From: Lysobacter sp036697405
Lineage (GTDB): Bacteria > Pseudomonadota > Gammaproteobacteria > Xanthomonadales > Xanthomonadaceae
Length of the DNA: 64,000 nt
Assembly: GCF_036697405.1 (NCBI RefSeq)
Contig: NZ_JBAHWA010000008.1
Span: forward strand, 62,001-126,000
Direction of reading: 5' to 3'
Part shown: positions 7,907 through 16,900 of the stretch, one piece after another
Numbering within the stretch: position 1 is the first letter of the stretch
Layout: every line of letters begins with the position of its first letter
Position numbers and translations under genes: made by a program
Notes under the pieces: generated by a model
Database searches by the model: none
Told to the model about the DNA's origin: nothing
What the model saw: only the letters and a program-made list of their open reading frames with translations

Positions 7907-9182
7907 GCTCGGCCTCCATGGCGCGTTTCCACGCGACTTCCGGAGGGACGCGCAGCATGCGATGCGGCGCCAGGTGGTACCGGCCCAGCAATTGCTCCAC
8001 AAACCATGCGCGTGCTTGACTGAGGGTTAGTGCGGCATGCTTGACGCTGTCGTAGTCGCGGCGCGCCCTGACCGAGTTCTTGGTGGTTCCTGGGAGCAGG
8101 TGACACTGCCCTATCGCCGTCCCAATCAGACGTTCTATGGTCCCGCCGTAATGCGGACTGCCTCCCGGGCGGTACTCGAGCAGGATCCCGTACTGCTCGC
8201 AGCCACGCCGAAACGCGGCAGAAACGAAGTCGCTTCCGTTATCCACGACGATCCCCCGCGGTAGTCCATGCATGTCCCAGTCCAACGGCACGCCGAACTC
8301 GGCGGCCGGCGACTTAGGCAGCACGACGTGGGTCACGCACAGTGCGACCGACAAAATGGATGGCGCCTCGAAGCCGATGTGAATTCCGAGGACGCAACGG
8401 GTGTACACGTCGATCGCGACCGTCAGCCAGGGACGACCCACGTAATCGCAGTAGGGATCGTCGGAGCGCACCATCACGTCCAATGGCGAGTGGTCGATCT
8501 CGACGCGCTCCAAGGGCCGGCTGACGTCGACATGGCCTGGCATCGGCCTATATCGATAGCGAGCAGCCTTGGCCCCGATCCGCCTACGTTGCGACTCGAA
8601 GTTCCGATAAGCGTCAGTTCTCGACGCAACCGTCTTGTACGACGGCGGCCTAATTCCCTGTCGCTTGCACTCCGCCACGACACGTTCGTGCAGCGCTGTC
8701 AGAGTCCAGCGCTCAGGCTGGAGGAAGTGCTTTTCGATCATCTCGGCGATCACCCGTTCGGCCTCGATGGACAGCACCTTGGCACCGGGCTTGCGGCCGC
8801 CGCTCTGGCAAACCAGGCCGCTGGTGGTCTCATGCTGTCGAAAGTCGCGGATCAAGCGCCACAAATGGCGCTCGGACATGCCCAGCTTGGAGGCGGCAGC
8901 TTCAACGTCGCGGGTAATCGGGGAGCCGTCCGCGATCAGGCTGCGGATTGTGGCGGCTCGAGCAGCGGCCTTTTGCCAGTCTTGGTTGGAGATGCGCGAA
9001 AGGCTTGAGCCGGCCAGAGCATCCTTGGCCGGCGCTATGGCGACCACTTCATTGCAGCCGACGGCCACAACCCCCGCCTCGCCCAGATCAATGAGGACGG
9101 TGTTGTAACTGGATATCTCCAGCACCGAAGCGCGCAGGCCCTGATAGAGGACCGTCTGCCCTACCCTGAGCTCAAGGGCCAT
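7896..9182 (-). CDS. tnsB: TnsB/TniA-type DDE transposase, N-terminal and catalytic part (frame broken before C-terminal domain)
   Basis: A 428-residue frame with an N-terminal DNA-binding region, a helix-turn-helix near residues 93-113 (V-E-A-A-A-S-K-L-G-M-S-E-R-H), a second helical domain and an rve/DDE integrase core. Visible catalytic residues are D230 (E-I-D-H-S-P-L-D), D314 (V-V-D-N-G-S-D-F) and E350 (G-G-T-I-E-R-L). It should join the transposon 3' ends to target DNA. The frame stops after A-W-K-R-A-M-E-A-E-R-A-A, just before the beta-barrel domain found in all relatives, which follows in another frame (7906-7361). The start overlaps the end of tnsA by 11 nt. If the shift is real and not bypassed, the element is immobile; if it is a sequencing error, the full protein would be about 610 aa. 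Confidence 0.88.
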   Translation of the reverse strand: MALELRVGQTVLYQGLRASVLEISSYNTVLIDLGEAGVVAVGCNEVVAIAPAKDALAGSSLSRISNQDWQKAAARAATIRSLIADGSPITRDVEAAASKLGMSERHLWRLIRDFRQHETTSGLVCQSGGRKPGAKVLSIEAERVIAEMIEKHFLQPERWTLTALHERVVAECKRQGIRPPSYKTVASRTDAYRNFESQRRRIGAKAARYRYRPMPGHVDVSRPLERVEIDHSPLDVMVRSDDPYCDYVGRPWLTVAIDVYTRCVLGIHIGFEAPSILSVALCVTHVVLPKSPAAEFGVPLDWDMHGLPRGIVVDNGSDFVSAAFRRGCEQYGILLEYRPGGSPHYGGTIERLIGTAIGQCHLLPGTTKNSVRARRDYDSVKHAALTLSQARAWFVEQLLGRYHLAPHRMLRVPPEVAWKRAMEAERAA

Positions 9183-9681
9183 AGCGGTGCTCCTGGCCCT
9201 CGTCGGCCGGCAGGTCCCAATCCGTGATCAGCGCCATGGCGTGACCGGTGGCTTGCCGCACCACGCTGAACTGGCGCCGGAGTGTTTGCTCCGCTTCGAT
9301 TGCGCGGCGCTGGGGCTTGACCTCAACGTAGGTCAGCGCCTCGAAGCCCAGCGCCGCCAATGCGGCGGGCACCTCAGAGAGCTGCACCAACAGATCCGGG
9401 GTATAGCGGTGCGCACGGCCATCGTGGCGATACAAGATCGTTACCGGCTGGGTCTTGATCCACACCAGTTGCCGGTACCGAGCCAGTGCCGAAATGGCAC
9501 GGCGCTCCAAATAGGACTCGAACGCGACCGCCGGATGCCCCTCCCGAACCGGGTGCCAGCCGCGTACATGCGTGCTGTGGGAAAGAGGAATGCGGCGGTG
9601 GTCAGGGACGATCCCTTCGATTTCATAAGGGTCGGTGGTGGGCACAGCCAAGCGGCCGCGCAAGTCGGTCATGCAGCACAT
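9172..9681 (-). CDS. tnsA: TnsA-type endonuclease of the Tn7-like element
   Basis: A 169-residue TnsA N-terminal-type nuclease. Its restriction-enzyme-like active site reads F-E-S-Y-L-E (E55 or E59), Y-T-P-D (D96) and Y-V-E-V-K (E120, K122). TnsA cuts the non-transferred strands so that transposition is cut-and-paste rather than replicative. The C-terminal TnsC-contacting domain of E. coli TnsA (273 aa) is largely missing, as in many shorter relatives. A GAGGTG sits about 5 nt before ATG 9681. It is first in the operon, so the element's promoter and right end should lie just upstream (9682 onward). Confidence 0.85.
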   Translation of the reverse strand: MCCMTDLRGRLAVPTTDPYEIEGIVPDHRRIPLSHSTHVRGWHPVREGHPAVAFESYLERRAISALARYRQLVWIKTQPVTILYRHDGRAHRYTPDLLVQLSEVPAALAALGFEALTYVEVKPQRRAIEAEQTLRRQFSVVRQATGHAMALITDWDLPADEGQEHRYGP

Positions 9682-9689
9682 GAGTACAC

Positions 9690-9717
9690 CTCAATCCTAG
9701 GGTTTGAATGGATTGAG
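9690..9717. promoter_or_regulatory. Inverted repeat upstream of tnsA
   Basis: CTCAATCC (9690-9697) and GGATTGAG (9710-9717) form a perfect 8-bp inverted repeat around a 12-nt spacer, 9 nt upstream of the tnsA start. It could be an operator or a TnsB-binding site at the right end. Only the symmetry is seen. Confidence 0.4.
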
Positions 9718-9852
9718 GCCCTGGCGCAGCTGTGTCCTGGGCCGAGCGCCATACTCGCCCCTCTCTTGACGCACGAGGGGCGGGCATGGGAGGCTAAAGG
9801 CGTCGAGACCGTCAAGTTCGACCGCTGCACCGAAAAACGAGATACAAAAGGG

Positions 9853-9882
9853 ACCCAAGCGTGGCTGCGCTTGGGTTTTCTC
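9853..9882. terminator. Bidirectional terminator-like hairpin
   Basis: A perfect 9-bp stem ACCCAAGCG / CGCTTGGGT with a 6-nt loop is followed by TTTTCTC on the plus strand. It is flanked by further pairing (ACGAGA ... TCTCGT). On the minus strand it is followed by CCCTTTTG and lies just downstream of the small HTH gene ending at 9915, which it probably terminates while insulating tnsA. Confidence 0.7.
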
Positions 9883-9914
9883 GTTTCTGGGCCTCGTAAC
9901 GGAAAACGATTGAC

Positions 9915-10181
9915 TCAGTTGTCGGGCATGGCCTCCTTGGGCTGCATGGAATGTTCGATTTCGTCCCGGTCGAGGCGATTCAGATAAAGAGCAACGGCCC
10001 GCGCGGTGACAAACCACCCCCGCCTGCCGGGCAGTTCCTGGGCCGGCAACCCTAACGTTCCTCGTTGGCGCGCCTTTTGAACGGCCTGGACGCTGCGAAA
10101 GCGCAGTGCTTCGGCCACATCGGCCAGACTCAGCAGCTCGCCGTATTTCTGCCGGAGGGAATGTTCGCGATCATCGGGCAT
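9915..10181 (-). CDS. Small putative helix-turn-helix protein
   Basis: An 88-residue protein if the ATG at 10181 is used (a GTG at 10214 would add 11 residues). The core L-L-S-L-A-D-V-A-E-A-L, followed by a Q-A-V-Q-K-A-R-Q-R-G helix and a basic G-R-R-G-W-F-V turn, looks like a winged or MerR/excisionase-like DNA-binding fold. The acidic C-terminus (D-R-D-E-I-E) is probably disordered. It is divergent from the 297-aa gene at 10308 and upstream of the tns operon on the same strand, separated from it by a terminator. It may regulate the element or its cargo. No close family is recognised. Confidence 0.6.
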   Translation of the reverse strand: MPDDREHSLRQKYGELLSLADVAEALRFRSVQAVQKARQRGTLGLPAQELPGRRGWFVTARAVALYLNRLDRDEIEHSMQPKEAMPDN

Positions 10182-10307
10182 GGCTGGGGCTATCCGTTGA
10201 CGTCTCAACGCCACGGTCCACTTGTGTGCTGCTCAGTAGGATAGGCATCCTGCGCAGGAGGAAGGCCGGTCAATCTATTGGCCATTCAGACAGAGGGAAT
10301 CTGACTC

Positions 10308-11201
10308 ATGGACCCCGCCCCCCCGCAGGACGCTTTAAGGCGCCTGAACGCAAGCCACCCCCAGCGCTCTCAGCGAACGCCATGGAGGGCGCTACGCGGC
10401 TGCTTGTGGTTGCACCATGCTCTTCACTTAACCGGCACGACCCCAAAAGAGTTCGCGCGTCGCTTCGTCGACGCCCGTCCACAAGGACCTAGCACTTCGC
10501 GAGACCCATCCAGCCGCCCTAAGCCCAAGGCGAATTCCGGCCTGGTTCGAAAGTGGATCAACGGAAAAGCGCAACCTACGTTGCTCTCTGCTCGATCGCT
10601 GGAAAGGCGCGTACCTGGTACATCAAAGTATTTCCAGTTGCCCTTCTACGAGCTGATGGCAAATGAACCCACGTCTGTTCGTCACGTGCGGCGCATCATT
10701 GACCGCTACCGGTCACGCAGCACTGGCGGGCACGTGTGGAAGTTTCCAGACGGAGCCGAGACCTTCACCATGCTCCGCGACGACACGGGGCCGTTAGTCG
10801 CACGAGGTGACATCTGGGGATTCTTCGGCATCGTCGCACTCGTAAAACTTGCGGAGGCCAACTCGGATGCCATCGCACACGCGGAGCGCTGCAAAGACTT
10901 GTATCGGGCGATGCCTGCCGTCCTTAAAGCCCCCTGGACAGCCCCCGCGAGAGAGCTCTTGAGGCAGTGCGTCGAGGGGATGCAAGCAAGGATGCCGCTA
11001 TCTCTGCTGCTCTTCGATGTCGACTGGGAAATCATCGACGCGCTTGCGGCCAATCCCATGTATCAGCCAGCACGCGAGAAGCGATCGCGAGATCCAGAAA
11101 CCCTGCGGTTTGTAGAGCACGACGATCCAATACTGGATTCCGTCTGGATCAGCGGCCTCTCCGCCAGGGAGATAGCACGCCAAATGCAGGCAGCGGCGTG
11201 A
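10308..11201 (+). CDS. Orphan protein of unknown function (297 aa)
   Basis: A 297-residue soluble protein with no signal peptide or membrane segment. The N-terminal 70 residues are rich in Pro, Arg and Ser. A short G-L-V-R-K-W-I-N-G-K segment near residue 80 resembles the recognition helix of a phage-type HTH, but this is weak. The middle and C-terminal parts are helical, with conserved-looking Trp and Arg residues. A GAGGGA lies about 9 nt upstream of the ATG. Codon use is island-like. It is probably cargo of the Tn7-like element or a neighbouring insertion. No function assigned. Confidence 0.6.
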   Translation: MDPAPPQDALRRLNASHPQRSQRTPWRALRGCLWLHHALHLTGTTPKEFARRFVDARPQGPSTSRDPSSRPKPKANSGLVRKWINGKAQPTLLSARSLERRVPGTSKYFQLPFYELMANEPTSVRHVRRIIDRYRSRSTGGHVWKFPDGAETFTMLRDDTGPLVARGDIWGFFGIVALVKLAEANSDAIAHAERCKDLYRAMPAVLKAPWTAPARELLRQCVEGMQARMPLSLLLFDVDWEIIDALAANPMYQPAREKRSRDPETLRFVEHDDPILDSVWISGLSAREIARQMQAAA

Positions 11202-11373
11202 CCCCTCCGTTTCGTCGTTCAAAGTTGGCGACCCGCCCTCTATTGCCGCCACCTCAGAACGCGCAAACTGGAAACCAAGTCCGCGCGGCGCATTTTTTCT
11301 GAAGGTCCTTCAGGCTGCAGGAATAGAATCCCAATCCACACCAACAATAACGAGTGCTTATACGGACCCAGGG

Positions 11374-11616
11374 TCAACCAGGCTGCCTACCCATTTCCCA
11401 CTGACGCAGCCGATAGAAGATTTCGATCTTCTCTTCTGTGTGCGGAGCGATATCACCCTCGCGCCAATCGGGCATTCGTACTTGGTCGGCTTTGATGCCT
11501 GCCTCGCGTAGCTGGTCGGCCATCGCGGCGGCTGTATCGGCACTAAGCTCACGGCCATCGGTGAACTTGGCCACCAAGTGGTCACCGGCCGCTTCAACTG
11601 TGACTAGAAATACCAT
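11374..11616 (-). CDS. Small orphan protein, family copy 1 (80 aa)
   Basis: An 80-residue protein starting M-V-F-L-V-T-V-E-A-A-G-D, with a beta-rich N-terminal half, a helix containing M-A-D-Q-L-R-E-A-G and a C-terminal E-E-K-I-E-I-F-Y-R-L segment. It is closely related to the protein starting at 20610, differing mostly by conservative changes over the first 70 residues, so the reading frame is under selection or was until recently. Each copy starts within 10 nt of the 3' end of a tRNA-like gene on the same strand, so they may share a transcript. Family not recognised. Confidence 0.65.
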   Translation of the reverse strand: MVFLVTVEAAGDHLVAKFTDGRELSADTAAAMADQLREAGIKADQVRMPDWREGDIAPHTEEKIEIFYRLRQWEMGRQPG

Positions 11617-11624
11617 GGCGATAG

Positions 11625-11712
11625 TGGTGCCCCCGTTCGGACTCGGACCGACACCGGCCGCTTACCTGGCGCTACGGGATATAAATCCGCTGCTCTAACC
11701 GTCTACGGGGGC
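11625..11712 (-). tRNA. tRNA-like gene 1, anticodon UAU by loop reading, D-arm damaged
   Basis: Read on the minus strand, the acceptor stem GCCCCCG / CGGGGGC pairs perfectly over 7 bp and is followed by a discriminator A and an encoded CCA. The anticodon stem GCGGA / CCCGT encloses a 7-nt loop TTTATAT (anticodon positions T-A-T, Ile AUA). The T-arm is GTCGG / CCGAA with loop TCCGAGT, one mispair. The variable region is 21 nt (11653-11673), far longer than in tRNA-Ile. The D-arm is shortened to 12 nt and does not fold well, so this copy may be degenerate. It shares architecture with 20619-20710 and 21587-21689. Confidence 0.6.
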
Positions 11713-11732
11713 GCGATCGTTGCGATCACGCC
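11710..11732. other. Leader hairpin of tRNA-like gene 1
   Basis: GGCGCGATCG, TTG, CGATCACGCC: a 10-bp stem with one mispair. Its 3 outer bases on the tRNA side are the first three bases of the acceptor stem, so the leader hairpin and the acceptor stem cannot form together. Confidence 0.6.
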
Positions 11733-11865
11733 GGTATTCGATGGATTGGAATTGGCCCGCTCGTATACATCTATAGACCCGATCGCAGGGTGCCACGTAC
11801 CGGTCATCGTCGCAACAGGCCGACCACAGAAGAAGCAGCACGCGAAAGATAGAGGCATATTCAGA

Positions 11866-12705
11866 TCAGTGCTGACCTCGATCCTCGGCACTTCGAGTCG
11901 GCCGCGTTTCGGGAGGAGGTAGCTCTTCAGCTTGAGCCACCAATGCGCAAGCTTTCCGTAGAAACTTCGGCCCATCGCTAGTCAGGCGACCAACAATGAC
12001 TAGATCATTGTTGATACGCGTGATGCGATCGTTTTCTGCTGTGGAGCAGCTCGGGTCCCGATGCATATCGAGGCTATAGGCTGCACGTGCGGCTAGGGGT
12101 CGCATCACAGTACCGTAGGAACTCGATGCAGCCCATGACGCTAATAGAAGAAGGAACAGGTAGCCAAGCATCCTGGCAAAAAACATCCAAGCGCCGCCGC
12201 CCGCTTTCTGTGTAGCAAGCTTAGTCCCGGCAAGCGAAAGAAAGAGCGGCATCGCGACAATGCCGCACACTATTACTGCCAAGCCCAAAATCGGCATAAA
12301 CGACAGAGGCGTCAGGAACGTGATCGTTGTCTTGAAGTGAGACGGATCCTGGCTAGTTGCCTCGGAAACCGTCCACGCACTACCACCAGCCGCAGCGGTC
12401 GCCGCCATCACGCCCAGGATGCTGGAGACGACCTTCATCAGGTGTGGGTTGAGCCGGCGAACACCCCAAAGATAGGTGTCAACGACAAAACCAATGGCGC
12501 AGCACGCCATGCCCGTCATGAACACCACGTCCGACACAAAATCTACGCCATGTACGGCCATCACCACGACACCAGCCACAGCCAACACCCAGCCAGCGCA
12601 GTACAGACGCGCCGGTCCGGCCATACCGCCCCACCAAGCCCGCAATCTCTGTAGCCTCTGAGACGAATCCAAAAGATGATCTTCGAGGGGATGAGCGGTC
12701 TGCAT
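11866..12705 (-). CDS. Integral membrane protein of unknown function (279 aa)
   Basis: The protein has about five predicted membrane helices: residues 32-52, 58-75, 92-110, 130-158 and a Leu-rich one near 175-195. A soluble C-terminal region of about 80 residues follows, containing a D-R-I-T-R-I-N-N-D-L motif. No enzyme or transporter signature is recognised. It starts at ATG 12705, divergent from the gene cluster at 13079, with a strong inverted repeat between them (12786-12834). Its end lies about 130 nt from the leader hairpin of tRNA-like gene 1. Island-type codon use. Confidence 0.65.
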   Translation of the reverse strand: MQTAHPLEDHLLDSSQRLQRLRAWWGGMAGPARLYCAGWVLAVAGVVVMAVHGVDFVSDVVFMTGMACCAIGFVVDTYLWGVRRLNPHLMKVVSSILGVMAATAAAGGSAWTVSEATSQDPSHFKTTITFLTPLSFMPILGLAVIVCGIVAMPLFLSLAGTKLATQKAGGGAWMFFARMLGYLFLLLLASWAASSSYGTVMRPLAARAAYSLDMHRDPSCSTAENDRITRINNDLVIVGRLTSDGPKFLRKACALVAQAEELPPPETRPTRSAEDRGQH

Positions 12706-12785
12706 GGGCTACAACCTGTCGATGGAAATGGAGGCCATCGGCATGCTGGAGACCTCCCGTCTCAGCCAGTGAGATTCCCAGAGGA

Positions 12786-12834
12786 GCGCTGCCGGCGTTG
12801 GCTGCTGACTAAAAGCAGCCGACGCCGGCAGCGC
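12786..12834. repeat. Near-perfect 21-bp inverted repeat
   Basis: The arms 12786-12806 and 12814-12834 pair at 20 of 21 positions, with one G-U possible at the other, around the 7-nt loop GACTAAA. It lies between two divergently transcribed genes, where a terminator is not expected. No T-run follows on either strand. Confidence 0.85.
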
Positions 12835-13078
12835 ACTCCGGGACTAGAGAGGCCGACTCTAGCCGACTCCCTGTATTGTGTTCTCTAACACATCTGGGGG
12901 TTCGCATCTTTGGACGATCCTGCTCGATGAGCCCGCTCCGCTCCAAGCGTCGCGCACCTTATCCGCGCGGCAAGCAACAACGTGAGACCGCTGACCTTGA
13001 GCACGACATTCAGACCACCTGCGTTCGAGCTCTAGCAACAAGAGCTAGCCACTTGAAACAGCCAAATTATTATTCGCC
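12835..13078 (+). promoter_or_regulatory. Probable promoter region of the three-gene NACHT-nuclease cluster
   Basis: This AT-richer stretch precedes the ATG at 13079. A short hairpin AGCTCT-7 nt-AGAGCT lies about 35-55 nt before the start. No clear Shine-Dalgarno is seen before the ATG (AAATTATTATTCGCC), so translation initiation may be weak or leaderless. No confident -35/-10 pair was assigned. Confidence 0.35.
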
Positions 13079-13837
13079 ATGCCTGACGCGTTCCTGCCCG
13101 CCATCAGTATTGAGCATGCATTCGCCGATTTTGTTCGTGCCTTTGGCGGAGAGGTACTAGAGGACACCCTAGGCACGGGAGTCAGCTTCAAGAACGCAGA
13201 CTACCTATTCCAGCAAGTCGGCGTTATTGGGGAGCTGAAACGGCTCGTTTCCGACACAACCGACGATGCAGGAATCCAGCGAAAGATCCAAGAGAAGTTT
13301 GATCGATGGATGGCGGATGGGAGCATAGGGCTCGCCTATGGACAAAACCGAATTAACTCGCGCCTACTTCCAGAGCATTGCCAGCGTGAACTCATCGACA
13401 TATTTCGCCCAGCGATCCAGCGTCGGATCGTAGAAGCCAATAAGCAGATCCGCAGCACCGCAGCGGAGCTTGGAATTGAAAATGCAAAAGGGCTATTGCT
13501 CATCGCCAACGACGGAAATTTCGGCCTAGAGGCGGACGCGGCCCGTTACTTGATTGCGAAAGCAATAGGGAATTCGTGCAGCTCCATACACTCGATCATC
13601 TACTTCACGGTAAACATGCGGGCCTCCAGCCCCATGACGGACAAGGACGCACTGGTGTGGATGAACCTCAACCGTCGCTCAATACTCGCCCCTGTCGATC
13701 CAGACTTCCTGAAGCAGCTCTTCGATGGCTGGCTTAAATATCTTGAGAGCATGCTGAGTGCCGCGATCGACAAGATCGAGGCAGACCGCGCGGATCTAGA
13801 CACCATACGGCTCATCCGTCCCCAACTGAAGTCGTGA
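13079..13837 (+). CDS. Possible PD-(D/E)XK nuclease-like protein upstream of NACHT gene (252 aa)
   Basis: The N-terminal half contains F-K-N-A-D-Y-L-F (residues 38-45) and then V-I-G-E-L-K-R-L (49-56). An acidic residue followed by E-x-K on a hydrophobic strand is the usual look of a PD-(D/E)XK phosphodiesterase core, but no other support is visible. The C-terminal half is helical, with an amphipathic region ending E-A-D-R-A-D-L-D. No signal peptide or membrane segment. It precedes the large NACHT-like gene by about 100 nt on the same strand, and I infer a common operon. It could be a nuclease subunit, a sensor or an unrelated gene. Confidence 0.55.
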   Translation: MPDAFLPAISIEHAFADFVRAFGGEVLEDTLGTGVSFKNADYLFQQVGVIGELKRLVSDTTDDAGIQRKIQEKFDRWMADGSIGLAYGQNRINSRLLPEHCQRELIDIFRPAIQRRIVEANKQIRSTAAELGIENAKGLLLIANDGNFGLEADAARYLIAKAIGNSCSSIHSIIYFTVNMRASSPMTDKDALVWMNLNRRSILAPVDPDFLKQLFDGWLKYLESMLSAAIDKIEADRADLDTIRLIRPQLKS

Positions 13838-13940
13838 GGGGTTGGGAGAAACTTGGTATTGATTCACGGACACGGGAACCGGCACCCCGCCCGGCCCTAG
13901 TTCAACCATCTCCGTGGGGCGACGGCAGACAGGTGCGACT

Positions 13941-16900
13941 GTGAGCGATTCCTTCATCGAACTGGACCGGACCTTCCACCTGAGCGTCGCGACCGGCGCA
14001 AAGAACGACGACGTCGACCTGACGCAACCGTTTGGTCGGCGTGGCCAGATGACGTGGGCCGATCTGCTCGCCCATCCGCGCGTCGTGATTCTGTCCGGCG
14101 GCGGCGCGGGCAAGACCTTTGAAATTCGACATCGCGCCAAGCTCTTGCACGCCGAAGGCCGGATGGCCTTTTTCCTGCGCATCGAAAACGTACTCGCCGA
14201 ATTTGCCGGCGCGTTCGACAAGGCCGCTGGGAACCATGAGCAGTTCCTGCAGTGGGTCAAGTCTGGCGACGAAGGTTGGGTATTTCTGGACTCGGTCGAT
14301 GAGGCCCGACTGAAGAGCCCGAAGGAGTTCGAGCGGGCGATCAACTATGTTGGTCGCGCACTCGAGCCCGTCTTGCAGCGGGTGCACATCGTCATCACTG
14401 GACGGGAAGCCGCGTGGCGAGCGCGCACGGATCGCGAGCTGATTCGCGAACACTTGCCCTACGAATCATCGACACCGGCGGTCACGCAAGCCCAGGGCGA
14501 GGAGCCGCCGGCGCCGGGGGGCGACAACGAAGCTTTTGAAACCGACGAAGGGATGGTCGACGAGCTCGACACAGAGGATGACGATTACGAAGCAATGGGC
14601 GACTATGCAACCGAAGAGACCATGGAAGAAAAGGAAGCCGATGCGCCGGAAGTGGAGTCGAACTCGGTCCTGATCGTTGGTTTCGACACATTAAACGACA
14701 AGCAGATCGAGACTTTCGTGCGCGCCAAGAAGGTCGCCGATGCACCCGGCTTCATGAGGGCAGTCGAACGCAAACAAGCGCAATCTGAGACCGCTCGTCC
14801 ACTCGATCTGGAAGGCTTGGTCGACTACTGGAATGCTAACGGTAAGATCGGCGATCAATTTGAACTCACGGAAGCCACCATCACCCGTCGCCTAGCCGAA
14901 GTCGACCCGGACCGAGCGGAAGCGACCACGCTGACCCGTGATCAACTGCGCCAGGCAGCACGCACTCTCGCTGTGGCAAACATGCTGATGCAGGCGCCGG
15001 AGATTCGCCAGCGGGATGCCCCCGTCGAGCTGCGCGGCGTCGAACCCGGCGACCTCCTCGATTGGTCGGAAAAGGATATTCGCACGCTGCTGATGCGGCC
15101 GCTATTTGTAGCCAGCCAGTTCGGTGCCGTTCGCCTGTACGTGCAGAAAGCCCGTGAGTTCTTGACCGCGGAGTGGCTGCAGAGCCGCCTCGTCGACCAT
15201 GCCTCCCGAGCCCGAATCGAAGCACTACTTTTTCGAGTTCAATACGGTCAAGAGGTTGTCGTGCCGGCGATGCGTGGCGTCTTGCCGTGGCTCGCCTTGC
15301 ACGACCCCGACATACTGGCACGGGTTCGCCGCGTGGCGCCCGAGGTCATGTTTGAAGGCGGCGATCCGAGTCGACTTCCCCTCGACATGCGCCGCGACTT
15401 GCTCAGCAAGGCGTGCACCCAGCTGGCGAGCAACCCTGGACGCAGTTCCCTGACCGATTTCCAAGCCGTTCAGCGGTTCGCGGCGCCGGATCTTGCCGAT
15501 CACATTAAGGCGCTGCTGGCCGCCCATCGCGACAACGACGATGTCGTCTATTTCCTGATTCTCATGGTCTGGCAGGGTGAGATTGCTGGGGCTCTCGACG
15601 AAGCCAAGCAAATCGCCAGTGGCGCGGCCGACTTCAATGTGCGTCTGATCGCCCTGCGCGCGATCGCGGTGCTTGGCACGGACGTCGATCTAGCGTCAGT
15701 CCGAACGGCCTTATTAAGCGGCACCACGCCACCCGACCGTGAGTTGGTTGCCGAGGCCATCGAGACGCTGCCTTACGATGCTGCCGGCGTCACTTGGTTG
15801 CTGGAGGCCTGCGTTGGCGCAAAACCTAGGCAGCGCCACAGCATCGACCCGTTACCTGACGCTGTGGAGGCTTACGTCGCCAGTATGCCGTCCGAGCTAC
15901 TTCCGCAACTCGTCGAAGGCCTCCAGACATTGATGACGCCAGCTGTGGACCCCGACGACGACGATGGTCGGGGACGCCTGTCGTACAGCTGGTTGACGGG
16001 CGCGGCCATCGCCGCACTGGATCGACTCGTGCAGGCCAAGGACCCCGTCACATTGCAAGCACCGGCGATGGCCTTGCTACTACGGATTCCAGCCGCGGTG
16101 CGGTTGGGCGACAGCGGCGACCGCGAAGACAGTGCGCGCCTGGCGGAACACGTGAGGGCCTGGGCAGCGATCAATCGCGCTCTGTTCTGGGCGGACGTGG
16201 AAGGCACTCGTGCGCGCCGGCTAAAGAAGTCGGGTGAAGCGTTGGTTAACTTCTGGGCAGTTGGTATCTTCGGGCATTACTGGAGTCTGACCACTGATGA
16301 CTTTGACTTCATCGAAGGGGAAATCGGCGATCGGCCCCTGCTGGAAGATCGTCAGGTTGCCTTGTCCGCAGCTTTCATCCTATATCGGGACAATGGCCGC
16401 CTGCCCCACTGGCGCCAGCGCTTGCGCCGTCGCGTCAAGGGCGTGCTTGAACTCGAGGCCGCGCTGGCGGTCATGTTCGGCCCTCAATCCGAGGAGATTA
16501 AGAAGTGGCGACGGCAAGAGGCGCGGTGGAAGGAACGCTCTGCACGCAAGGCCGCTAAGCTCGACGCTAATCGGAAAGAGTGGCGCGAGTATCTGAAGGC
16601 GAACGTTGACACTTTGCGAACACCTCCTACAGGTGGCGGCATTCGCAATAGTCAGCACTACTTATCTACACGGATGCGCGAGTTCGACAAGAACTCGTCA
16701 CGCTGGACTGATGGCAAGTGGCGATCGCTGATTCCCGAGTTCGGCAACGACGTCGCCACAGCGTTTCGCGATGGCGCGATTGCTTTCTGGCGAACAAACA
16801 CGCCAAAACTGCTTTCAAATGGGGCAGAGGCTAACAGCACACCGGGGACCACCGTGTTTGGCTTGACCGGTCTGCTGCTTGAGTCGCGCGAGTCGCGCGA

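Noticed and set aside
5471..9681. A CRISPR-associated transposon (CAST)
   Set aside because: No cas12k, cas5-8, array or guide-like repeat was seen anywhere in the window, so only a plain Tn7-like assignment is supported.
11703..11975. 90-codon minus-strand frame over tRNA-like gene 1 leader
   Set aside because: It overlaps the membrane-protein gene end and the leader hairpin, has no ribosome binding site and no homology that I recognise.
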